Assembly: GCF_006912135.1 (NCBI RefSeq)
Contig: NZ_VIRS01000021.1
Coordinates: 1 to 64,000, forward strand
Direction: 5' to 3'
Source of the DNA: Cryptosporangium phraense
GTDB taxonomy: Bacteria; Actinomycetota; Actinomycetes; Mycobacteriales; Cryptosporangiaceae
Length of the DNA: 64,000 nt
Position numbers and translations under genes: made by a program. The notes under the pieces were generated by a model. It searched no databases, was not told the DNA's origin, and saw only the letters and a list, made by a program, of their open reading frames with translations. Below, one piece after another: positions 7,743 through 15,285 of the stretch (its first letter is position 1; every line of letters starts with the position of its first letter).

Positions 7743-9173
7743 TCAGTGCCAGGGGCCGGTGATGATGCAGGTCACGCCCGGGTACTGGACGTTGATGAAC
7801 AGGTGGCGGCCGTCCCGGGTGAAGGCCGCGCCGGCGAGTTCGCTGGCTCCGACCGGGCCGGGCTTCGGGAAGTCCTCGGGGTTCCAGTAGTGCAGGTCCA
7901 GGGGCGCGATGACCTTGGCCAGGTCGGCGATCGTCCCGGACGGCGTCAGCACGCGGAGCCAGTTGTCGCCGCCGGCCTCGTCCTCGCCGTCGCCGTCCTC
8001 GGCCAGCAGCACCGAGCCGTCGGGCGCGACCGTGATCGTGTCCGGCTGGTTGAGCGTCTCCGGGTCCTTCGACTCGTAGAGGAGCCTCAGCCGGCCGGTG
8101 TCGTGGCCGGTCGGCTCGTAGCGCCAGACCTGGCCCTGCTCGGCGTCGCCGGCCTCGCTGGCGACGAACGTGACGCCGCCGTGGGCCCAGGCCGACCCCT
8201 CCAGGCCGAGGAACCGGGCCCCGCCCTTCGCCCGGCCCTGGGCGTAGACCGCGCCCGGGCCGTCCTCGGCGTCCGACGGGTCGGGCTCGTCGATGTCGAC
8301 CCAGTGGGTGGTGAGCACCTCGCCGACGCGTTGCTCGGTCGCCGTGTCGTAGGCGGGCTCGCCGGTGATCGCGAGCATCTGCAGCCGGCCGCCCGCGGCC
8401 AGGTGGCCGGGCTTGCGCGGGACGAAGCGGTAGAAGCCGTCGCCCGGGTCGCCGTTGTCCTCGGTCATGTACGCGATGCCGGTGCGCGGGTCGATCGGTG
8501 CGGTCTCGTGCTCGAACCGGCCCATCGCCTTGAGCGGAACCGGTTCGACCGGGCCTCTGGCGTGCGCAGGGACCTCGAAGACGTAGCCGTGCGGCTTCTC
8601 GTAGCCGGCCTTGACCCCGTCGGTGGTCTCCTCGCAGGACAGCCAGGAGCCCCACGGCGTCGCCGCGCCGCTGCAGTTCGACAGCGTCCCGTTGAGGACG
8701 AGGAAGCTCTCGCGGACGTGGCCGGTCTCGACGTCGACCAGCGACGACGTGCAGCCGGCCGGGGCCGCCCGGTCGTAGGCCCGCGCCGGGCCGAGAGCCT
8801 TCTTGGTGACGCCGGGGATGTCGAGGTCGAGCTCGTGATTGCGGATGACGCGGACGGATCCGTGGCCGGCCGGGAACAGTGCCTGGCCGTCGTGGGCGCG
8901 CGGGGTGGGGAGCCCGTCGCTCATCCGGGTGCCGGCGACGCCGAACTTCACGTAGGAGAACCCGCGGGGGAGCGCGAGCTCGGGCCCGGCGGCGCGGAGC
9001 GGACCGTAGCCCCCCGCCCCGGCCGGGGCGCCACCGGCTGGGGCGCCGCCGGCCGGAACACCCGCGCTGGCCGCGGCGTCGGCCGCGGCCGACGCGGTGA
9101 ACGCGCCGCCCAGGGTTCCACCCACCAATCCCAGCCCGGACAGCGCCAGCATCGTGCGTCTGTCGATCGTCAT
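7743..9173 (-). CDS. PhoX-type (DUF839) secreted phosphatase-like protein
   Basis: A 476-aa beta-propeller protein of the DUF839/PhoX family, whose studied members are Ca/Fe-dependent alkaline phosphatases exported by Tat. The N-terminus DRRTMLALSGLGLVGG has the twin-Arg-like DRR pattern and a hydrophobic core, followed by an Ala/Gly/Pro-rich linker with repeated PAGGA. Diagnostic segments are VRVIRNHELDLD, NCSGAATPWGSWLSCEE, RFEHETAPIDPRTG, YMTEDNGDPGDGFYRF and QPDTITVAPDG. The frame is open a further 50 codons upstream, but the ATG at 9171-9173 has GGGAGG six bases before it and starts the signal peptide. Phosphatase activity is inferred. Confidence 0.85.
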   Translation of the reverse strand: MTIDRRTMLALSGLGLVGGTLGGAFTASAAADAAASAGVPAGGAPAGGAPAGAGGYGPLRAAGPELALPRGFSYVKFGVAGTRMSDGLPTPRAHDGQALFPAGHGSVRVIRNHELDLDIPGVTKKALGPARAYDRAAPAGCTSSLVDVETGHVRESFLVLNGTLSNCSGAATPWGSWLSCEETTDGVKAGYEKPHGYVFEVPAHARGPVEPVPLKAMGRFEHETAPIDPRTGIAYMTEDNGDPGDGFYRFVPRKPGHLAAGGRLQMLAITGEPAYDTATEQRVGEVLTTHWVDIDEPDPSDAEDGPGAVYAQGRAKGGARFLGLEGSAWAHGGVTFVASEAGDAEQGQVWRYEPTGHDTGRLRLLYESKDPETLNQPDTITVAPDGSVLLAEDGDGEDEAGGDNWLRVLTPSGTIADLAKVIAPLDLHYWNPEDFPKPGPVGASELAGAAFTRDGRHLFINVQYPGVTCIITGPWH

Positions 9174-9304
9174 GGCTAACCTCCCAGTCTCAGCCCTGAA
9201 CGACACGCTCGTCCGTTCGAGCCGCCCCGGCGAGGGCGGATACCGAGGTTTCAGACGGCGTTCGCCCTTGATCTCCTTTGCTATCCGGACGTACCTGTTC
9301 AGAT

Positions 9305-10243
9305 ATGTCGGTGTCCTCGGCATACTGGGTCGTCCGGTCGGGCGTTGCTGTGGCCGGTAGAACGCCGCCTCGAGTGCGGCACGGTCTCGCGTCGGCGGTG
9401 ACGTCGGCGAGTTACGCGGGATGGCGCTCCAAGCGCCGATTCACTCAAGAGAACATGGCGACGGTCCTGGGCCTGCCGCCCGACCATCCCCGGGTCCGGC
9501 GCACCGCGCTGCGCTCCTGGAGCAACTACGGACGCACGGCGGCCGGGCTGATCTGCCTGCCCTACGTCGACATGGCCGACGTCGATGCGCGCACCCACGA
9601 CCTGACCGACGACCGGACCTGGCGGGAGAACCTGCAGGACGCGATGGCGCCCGGCCGTGGCGCGCTGATCGCGACCGGCCACTTCGGAAGCTGGGACCTG
9701 GCCGGGGCGATCGCCGCCCGGCACGTGCCGCTGTCCGCTATCGCCGACACGTTCTCCGACCCCGGGATCAACCGGCTGCTGCAGAGCCACCGGCGGGACA
9801 AGCAGGTCGAGATCATCCCGGTCGAGGGCGCAGTGCGGAAGGTGCTCCGTGAACTGAAGGAGGCGCGGGCGGTCGCGATCGTGATCGACCGGCCGGTCAC
9901 CCGGGAGCGGGGCGTCGAGGTCACGTTCTTCGGGCGGCGGACGTACGTGCCGGCCGGGGCGGCCGCGATGGCGGTGAAGTCCGGGGCGGCGATCATGCCG
10001 GGGTACGTCTGGTACGCGGCGCGCGGCCATTACAACATCCGGGCGTTCCCGCCGATCTTCCCGCGTCCGGTGCACGGGGCCGAGGAGCGGGCCCAGGAGA
10101 TCCAGCGGCTGACCCAGTACCTGTTCGACTGCCAGGAGGCGGTCGTGCGTCAGTGCCCGACGCAGTGGTTCATGTTCCGTCGCTTCTGGCCCGCCGGTTC
10201 GGACGCGTCCGCCGAGGGCGGCGCGGAGGTCCGAGCGGCCTGA
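9305..10243 (+). CDS. LpxL/HtrB-type lysophospholipid acyltransferase (PIM acyltransferase-like)
   Basis: A 312-aa membrane-associated acyltransferase of the LpxL/HtrB superfamily. In actinobacteria such proteins acylate phosphatidylinositol mannosides or other envelope lipids. The catalytic H-x4-D motif is HFGSWD near residue 125, followed by the block VAIVIDRPVTRERGVEVTFF and the C-terminal PTQWFMFRRFWP. The ATG at 9305 is preferred over a TTG nine codons upstream. It is divergent from the PhoX-like gene with 131 bases between. No phosphatidylinositol gene is nearby, so the acceptor lipid remains open. Confidence 0.8.
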   Translation: MSVSSAYWVVRSGVAVAGRTPPRVRHGLASAVTSASYAGWRSKRRFTQENMATVLGLPPDHPRVRRTALRSWSNYGRTAAGLICLPYVDMADVDARTHDLTDDRTWRENLQDAMAPGRGALIATGHFGSWDLAGAIAARHVPLSAIADTFSDPGINRLLQSHRRDKQVEIIPVEGAVRKVLRELKEARAVAIVIDRPVTRERGVEVTFFGRRTYVPAGAAAMAVKSGAAIMPGYVWYAARGHYNIRAFPPIFPRPVHGAEERAQEIQRLTQYLFDCQEAVVRQCPTQWFMFRRFWPAGSDASAEGGAEVRAA

Positions 10244-10251
10244 GGCGGACG

Positions 10252-10971
10252 TCAGCCCGTCGCGCGTTCGGCGCGGCGGCGGCGGGCGATCCTCCGTGGG
10301 GGGTCGACGAACCAGCTCCAGGCGCACTGGGCCACGTACGCGCCCGGATTCAGCCGCTGCGGCGGACGCTCCTGGCCGCCGGCGGTGACCGTCCGCCCGA
10401 GGACGGCCGCCCGTAGGTCCTCGGGCGACGACCCGGCGAACGTCGTGTACCCGGCCCCGATGTGCTGCCAGAAGTGCGCGTCGCTCGACCCGATCTCGGC
10501 CAGCCCCCACTCCGCGTTCGCGGTCCGCACCACCGCCCGCTGGGCCGCGTTGGCCGGCGACGGGTTGTACAGCTCGAGCCCGTCGATCACGTAACCGGAC
10601 GACAGCAGCGCCTCGATCTTCCGGCGCGACAGGCTCGGCACCAGCCGCCCGAGCGGGTGCGGCACGACCACCAGCCCGCCCTGGGCCTTGATCTCGTCGA
10701 TGCTCTCCTCGACCGGGCGCATCGGCTTCGGCGCCCGCTCGACGAACAGCCCGATCAGGTGCCCGCTGCGCGTCGACACCTCGACGCCGGTGATCAGCGC
10801 CGGACCCCCGGGTTCGAGCAGCTCGGCGACCCGCTTCGCGCCTTCGAGGTGGTCGTGATCGGTCACCGCGATCACCGACAGCTCGCGCCGGATCGCCTCC
10901 CGGACCAGCCGGGCCGGGCTCGTCCACCCGTCGCCGAGGTTCGTGTGCAGGTGCAGGTCCGCGCGGCTCAC
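10252..10971 (-). CDS. PHP-domain metal-dependent phosphoesterase
   Basis: A 239-aa PHP protein. The four metal-binding motifs are present in order: ADLHLHTNLGDG (residues 4-15), VTDHDHLEG, VVPHPLGR and GSSDAHFW. Proteins of this kind (YciV/TrpH-like) hydrolyse small phosphoesters such as pAp or short oligonucleotides. The C-terminus ends in a very basic segment RRIARRRRAER that might contact nucleic acid or membrane. It converges on the acyltransferase gene with 8 bases between stops. Confidence 0.8.
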   Translation of the reverse strand: MSRADLHLHTNLGDGWTSPARLVREAIRRELSVIAVTDHDHLEGAKRVAELLEPGGPALITGVEVSTRSGHLIGLFVERAPKPMRPVEESIDEIKAQGGLVVVPHPLGRLVPSLSRRKIEALLSSGYVIDGLELYNPSPANAAQRAVVRTANAEWGLAEIGSSDAHFWQHIGAGYTTFAGSSPEDLRAAVLGRTVTAGGQERPPQRLNPGAYVAQCAWSWFVDPPRRIARRRRAERATG

Positions 10972-11087
10972 CGCGGCAGCGTACGAGGTGCCCCGTGAGG
11001 TTCGTCATGGGTGTTCTGTGAACGACTCCCGAATCCTCGTGCGTTCACGCACGGGCGCGGGGCCCGGCCGGCCGAGAGCCTGGAGTC

Positions 11088-12005
11088 ATGAACGCCATCG
11101 ACGTGCGCGACCTGACGCGCACCTACAAATCCGGCGCGGAAGCGGTCCGGGGGATCAGCTTCTCGGTGCCGCCCGGGCAGGTATTCGGGCTGCTGGGCAC
11201 CAACGGGGCGGGCAAGACCTCGACGATGGACGTGATCGCCGGGCTCGCCGCGCCGACCAGCGGCTCGGTCCGCGTGCTCGGTCACGACCCGATCCGCGAG
11301 CGCCGGGCGGTGCGGCACCGCACCGGCGTCGTCCTGCAGTCGGGCGGCTTACCCGGCGAGCTCACGGTCGCCGAGGCCGTCCGGATGTGGGCGGGCACGA
11401 TGCGCCGGCCCCGGCCGGCGTCCGAATCGATCGACGCGGTGGACCTGACGGCCAAGGCCGGCGTCCCGATCAAGAGTCTGTCCGGCGGGGAGCGCCGGCG
11501 TCTGGACCTCGCCGTCGCCCTCCTGGGCCGGCCGGAACTCCTGATGCTCGACGAGCCCACCACCGGGCTGGACGCGGAGAGCAGGCGGTCGGTCTGGACG
11601 CTGGTCCGCGGCCTGGTCGACGGCGGGACCGCGGTGCTGCTCACCACCCACCACCTGGAGGAGGCTGAGGAGCTCTCGGACTCGCTGGCGATCCTGCACC
11701 GCGGCCGGATCGTCGCCGAGGGCACCCTCGACGAGGTCGTCGCGACCTACCGGGCCGAGATCCGCTTCGGCGCGTCGGCCGGCCGGCCGCCGGCCGGGGT
11801 CCTCGCCGACGGCGAGGCCGTCGAGATCGAGGGCCGCCACGTCGTCATCCGCACCGGCAGCCTGCAGCGGACGCTCGGCCGCGTCCTGTACTGGGCGGAC
11901 GGCGCCGGGCTGGCCCTGCCCGAGCTGCGCGCGACGCCCGCCTCGCTGGAAACCGCGTTCCTGGCCCTGGCCCGGGGCACCGAGACTCTGGAGGCTGCAT
12001 CATGA
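11088..12005 (+). CDS. ABC transporter ATP-binding protein (drug/lipid exporter type)
   Basis: A 305-aa ATPase subunit of an ABC-2 exporter (DrrA/CcmA-like). Walker A is GTNGAGKTS near residue 43, the signature LSGGERRRLDLA near 131, Walker B LLMLDEPTTGLD near 153 and the switch His in TTHHLEE. A C-terminal domain of about 90 aa follows, as in DrrA-like subunits. The stop overlaps the start of the permease gene by four bases. It heads an operon with a permease, histidine kinase and response regulator. Confidence 0.9.
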   Translation: MNAIDVRDLTRTYKSGAEAVRGISFSVPPGQVFGLLGTNGAGKTSTMDVIAGLAAPTSGSVRVLGHDPIRERRAVRHRTGVVLQSGGLPGELTVAEAVRMWAGTMRRPRPASESIDAVDLTAKAGVPIKSLSGGERRRLDLAVALLGRPELLMLDEPTTGLDAESRRSVWTLVRGLVDGGTAVLLTTHHLEEAEELSDSLAILHRGRIVAEGTLDEVVATYRAEIRFGASAGRPPAGVLADGEAVEIEGRHVVIRTGSLQRTLGRVLYWADGAGLALPELRATPASLETAFLALARGTETLEAAS

Positions 12006-12751
12006 CCGCTTTATCGAGGACCTGGTCGCTCGGGCGGGCGGAAGTGCTGCTGCTGCGCCGCAACAAGACGCTGCTGTTCACCGCGCTGCTGGTGCCGCTC
12101 GGGCTGATCGGGCTGCTGGCCGGCGTTCAGGACGGCGACCTGGACGACGAGGCGGCCCGGGGCATGGCGAGCATGTTCACCGGCACCGTGCTGCTGTTCG
12201 TCGTCTTCTACACGATCCTGAGCAGCTCGGTCGCCCGCCGGGAGGAGGGCGTGCTGCAACGCCTGCGGACCGGCGAGGCCGCCGACGCCGAGATCCTGAC
12301 CTCGATGGCGCTGCCCGGGGTGGCCGTCGCACTCGTCCAGATCGTGCTGTTCGGCGTCGTCGGCGCCGCCGTGCTCGGCCTGCCGGTGCCGTCGAGCCCG
12401 GTCGTCGTGCTGGTCGCGGTGCTGCTCGGTGCGGTCGTGCTGGCGATGCTCGGGCTGCTCACCGCGATCATCTCCCGGACCGTGGAGTCCGTGCAGATCA
12501 CCAGCCTGCCCGTGCTCGCGGTCTGCCTGGCCGGCGCCGGTCTGGTGGTGCCGCTGGACGCGATGCCCGACGCGCTCGAGCGGATCTGCGGGTTCACGCC
12601 GCTGGCCCCGGTGCTGACGCTGGTGCGGGACGGCTGGGTCGGGCCGCTGGACTGGGCCGGCGCGGCCGGTCAGGCCGGGATCCTGGTGGCCTGGGCCGTG
12701 GTCGGCGCGGTGGCGATCCGAGCATCGTTCCGCTGGTCACCAAGGGCATGA
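12002..12751 (+). CDS. ABC-2 type transporter permease
   Basis: A 249-aa integral membrane protein with about six hydrophobic helices and the ABC-2 layout: N-terminal helix TLLFTALLVPLGLIGLLAG, a coupling loop SSSVARREEGVLQRLRTGE before the third helix, and closely packed C-terminal helices. The loop sequence with LQRLR is typical of daunorubicin/antibiotic exporters. It partners the ATPase directly upstream and overlaps both neighbours by four bases. Substrate unknown. Confidence 0.88.
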   Translation: MTALSRTWSLGRAEVLLLRRNKTLLFTALLVPLGLIGLLAGVQDGDLDDEAARGMASMFTGTVLLFVVFYTILSSSVARREEGVLQRLRTGEAADAEILTSMALPGVAVALVQIVLFGVVGAAVLGLPVPSSPVVVLVAVLLGAVVLAMLGLLTAIISRTVESVQITSLPVLAVCLAGAGLVVPLDAMPDALERICGFTPLAPVLTLVRDGWVGPLDWAGAAGQAGILVAWAVVGAVAIRASFRWSPRA

Positions 12752-13926
12752 TCGTCACCATGAACCCGATGCGGTGGTGGCGCAGCAGCGACGACCTCAC
12801 CCGGGTCGTCGTGTACACCCGGACGTCGATGCTGCCGCTGGTCGCCGTCGGCCCGTTCATCCTGGTGGCGGCGGCCGGGACGCAGGTCGGCGAGATCTCG
12901 CCCGGGCCGCTGGTCGCGCTGGTCGCGGTCGTCGTCGCGGTGTCGCTGATCGTGCTCTACGTGCTCGACGGCCAGATCATGGGCCGGCCGCTGAGCCGGC
13001 GGGACGTCGGGCTCTGGGTCGGCTCGGTGGTGGTCGCGACCGTGGCGATCGTGGTGCTGCCGGCCGGCGACGTGCGCGGGCCCGGGCTGGTGATGATCGG
13101 GGCTTTCGCGATCGCACCGCTGGGCGGGTTCGGGGCCCGGTGGTACGTCCCGGCCGGGCTCGTCGTCGCGCTGGCGATCGCGCTGCAGTCGGACGTCCGG
13201 GACCAGCCGTCCCGGGTCGCGTCGCTGACGTTCCAGATGCTGTGGATCTTCCTCGCCGTCGCGTGGGCCGTGCAGGCGTCGCTCTGGCTGGTGAAGGTCG
13301 TCCGGCGGCTGGCCGACGCCGACCGGACGCGGGCCGAGCTGGCGGTCGCCGAGGAGCGGCTGCGATTCGCCCGGGACCTGCACGACATCGTCGGCCGAGA
13401 CCTGTCGGCGATCGCGGTCACCAGCGACCTGGTCGCCGAGCTGGCCCGGCGCGGCCGGCCGGAGGCGGCCGAGCGGGCCGAGGAGGTCCGGACGATCGCC
13501 CAGGAATCGCTCCGGCAGGTGCGGGCCGCGGTGCGCGGGTACCGGGCGATCGACCTGCGGGTCGAGCTCGAGGGGTCGGCCGCGCTGCTGCGGTCGGCCG
13601 GGGTGACGAGCCGGGTCACCGCGCAGATCGGGGAGCTCCCGGACGACGTCCGGACCGCGGCCGCGTGGGTGGTCCGCGAGGGCGTGACGAACGTGGTGCG
13701 GCACTCGGCCGCGACCGTGTGCCGGATCGAGGTGCGGGAGGACGACGGCGTGGTGCGGGTCCGGATGGAGAACGACGGGGCCCGGGGGCCGATCGGCACC
13801 GGCTCGGGCCTGACCGGCCTCACCGAGCGCCTGCGGCCGCTCGGCGGCGCGCTGTCGTTCTCGCAGGCCGACGGCGTGTTCGTGCTCGAGGCCTCGGTGC
13901 CGGTGACGGTCGGGGTGCCGGCGTGA
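12748..13926 (+). CDS. NarL/DesK-type sensor histidine kinase
   Basis: A 392-aa membrane kinase with about six N-terminal hydrophobic segments (to residue 190) and no large extracellular domain, so it may sense the membrane or the transporter itself. The HisKA_3 phosphoacceptor region is RFARDLHDIVGRDLSAIAV, with the phosphorylated His near residue 212. The ATP-binding domain shows VREGVTNVVRHSAA (N box) and GTGSGLTGLTERL (G box). It overlaps the permease and the response-regulator gene by four bases each, so the four proteins form one unit. Confidence 0.9.
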   Translation: MIVTMNPMRWWRSSDDLTRVVVYTRTSMLPLVAVGPFILVAAAGTQVGEISPGPLVALVAVVVAVSLIVLYVLDGQIMGRPLSRRDVGLWVGSVVVATVAIVVLPAGDVRGPGLVMIGAFAIAPLGGFGARWYVPAGLVVALAIALQSDVRDQPSRVASLTFQMLWIFLAVAWAVQASLWLVKVVRRLADADRTRAELAVAEERLRFARDLHDIVGRDLSAIAVTSDLVAELARRGRPEAAERAEEVRTIAQESLRQVRAAVRGYRAIDLRVELEGSAALLRSAGVTSRVTAQIGELPDDVRTAAAWVVREGVTNVVRHSAATVCRIEVREDDGVVRVRMENDGARGPIGTGSGLTGLTERLRPLGGALSFSQADGVFVLEASVPVTVGVPA

Positions 13927-14528
13927 TCCGGGTGCTGCTGGCCGACGACGAGAACCTGGTGCGGAGCGCGATCGCCGGGCTGCTGGAGCTGCAGGACGGG
14001 CTGGTGGTGGTGGCCCAGGCGGCGTCGGGCACCGAGGCGATCGCGATGGCAGCCAAGGAGCTCCCCGACGTCGCGGTCCTCGACCTGCAGATGCCCGGGG
14101 CCGACGGGCTGGCCGCCGCGGCCCGGATCCACGCCGACGTCCCGGGCTGCGCGACGATGGTGCTCACCAGCCACGGCCGCCCGGGCTACCTCAAACGGGC
14201 GCTCGAGATCGGGGTCCGCGGCTTCCTGCCCAAGACGTCGTCGGGCGCGGTCCTCGCGGCCGCGATCCGGACCGTCGCCGGCGGCGGCCGGTACGTCGAC
14301 CCGGAGCTCGCCGCGGACGCGATCGCGGCCGGCGAGAGCCCGCTGACGCCCCGCGAGGCCGACGTGCTGGAGCTCGCCGCCGACGGCGCGACGATCGAGG
14401 AGATCGCGGTGCGGATCTCGCTCTCACCCGGGACCGTCCGGAATCACCTGTCGTCCGCGACCGGCAAATTGGGTGCGCAGAATCGGCACGAAGCGGTCGC
14501 TACCGCTCGGCGTTCCGGCTGGATCTAA
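13923..14528 (+). CDS. LuxR/NarL-type response regulator
   Basis: A 201-aa two-domain regulator. The receiver has LLADDENLVR (acidic pocket), VAVLDLQMPG with the phosphorylated Asp near residue 54, and the conserved Thr and Lys in VLTSHG and LPKTSSG. The C-terminal LuxR helix-turn-helix begins LTPREADVLELAADGATIEEI and ends GTVRNHLSSATGKLG. It starts at a GTG overlapping the kinase stop by four bases. Likely the cognate partner of the kinase and the regulator of the ABC exporter genes. Confidence 0.92.
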   Translation: MIRVLLADDENLVRSAIAGLLELQDGLVVVAQAASGTEAIAMAAKELPDVAVLDLQMPGADGLAAAARIHADVPGCATMVLTSHGRPGYLKRALEIGVRGFLPKTSSGAVLAAAIRTVAGGGRYVDPELAADAIAAGESPLTPREADVLELAADGATIEEIAVRISLSPGTVRNHLSSATGKLGAQNRHEAVATARRSGWI

Positions 14529-14607
14529 GAGAAAGGCCACGATCACGTAACAATGTCGGTCCATACTGCGAGGACCGGACGGGGCGGCTTCAGGCGGTGG
14601 GTGCAGC

Positions 14608-15285
14608 ATGCTGAATCGAGCAATCCACGTCGGAGCGGCGGTGATCGCGGCGTTAGCCCTGGTCCTCACCGGCGCCTGTGCCGAGCCGGAGTTCACCTAC
14701 GTGAAGAACTCCGGCCAGAAGACCTACTTCAAGGTCCCGCACAACTGGCACGCGACCGCCACCAAGACGCTCGACGACGCGCTCAGCGGAACGAACACCG
14801 ACTCGGCGGCGGCCGCGATGCGGCAGCAGTCCTGGTGGTCGGTCGCGTACGACGCGTCCGAGGACCCGGCCGCCGATCATCTGGTCACGCTGGGCCTCAC
14901 CGACGAGCCGGTCGTCTACGCCCGGGTCGCGCCGCTGTCCGAGGAACAGCAGAGCAAGGTCTCGCTCGACCTGCTGCGCAACGCGTTCCTCCCGGTCACC
15001 GCCGACGCCCGCGAGGAAGCCGCGCAGACCCTCCCGCTCACCGGCTTCGAGCTGGTCCGCAACGAGGTGCTCACCCCGTCCGACGGGCTGCACGGCGTCC
15101 GCGTGGTCTTCGACTACGAGCTGGCCAACGGCGTCCTGCACACGTTCGACCAGACCGCGCTGGTCAACAACGCGGGAACCATGCTCTACCTGCTGATCAT
15201 CCGGTGCTCGACCAGTTGCTATCGCGAGCGGTCGAGCGAGCTGGACACGATCGCGACGTCTTTCACGGTCAGGAGTAGCTCATGA
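14608..15285 (+). CDS. lipoprotein of unknown function
   Basis: A 225-aa exported lipoprotein. The signal sequence ALALVLTGAC ends in a lipobox with Cys at about residue 24. The mature region resembles the PsbP/Mog1-like group of actinobacterial lipoproteins: KNSGQKTYFKVPHNWH early, a central region of mixed strands, and FDYELANGVLHTFDQTALVNN toward the end. The stop overlaps the start of the FtsH-like protease gene by four bases, so the two are translated together. This suggests that the lipoprotein acts with the protease at the membrane, for example as adaptor or periplasmic partner. Confidence 0.7.
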   Translation: MLNRAIHVGAAVIAALALVLTGACAEPEFTYVKNSGQKTYFKVPHNWHATATKTLDDALSGTNTDSAAAAMRQQSWWSVAYDASEDPAADHLVTLGLTDEPVVYARVAPLSEEQQSKVSLDLLRNAFLPVTADAREEAAQTLPLTGFELVRNEVLTPSDGLHGVRVVFDYELANGVLHTFDQTALVNNAGTMLYLLIIRCSTSCYRERSSELDTIATSFTVRSSS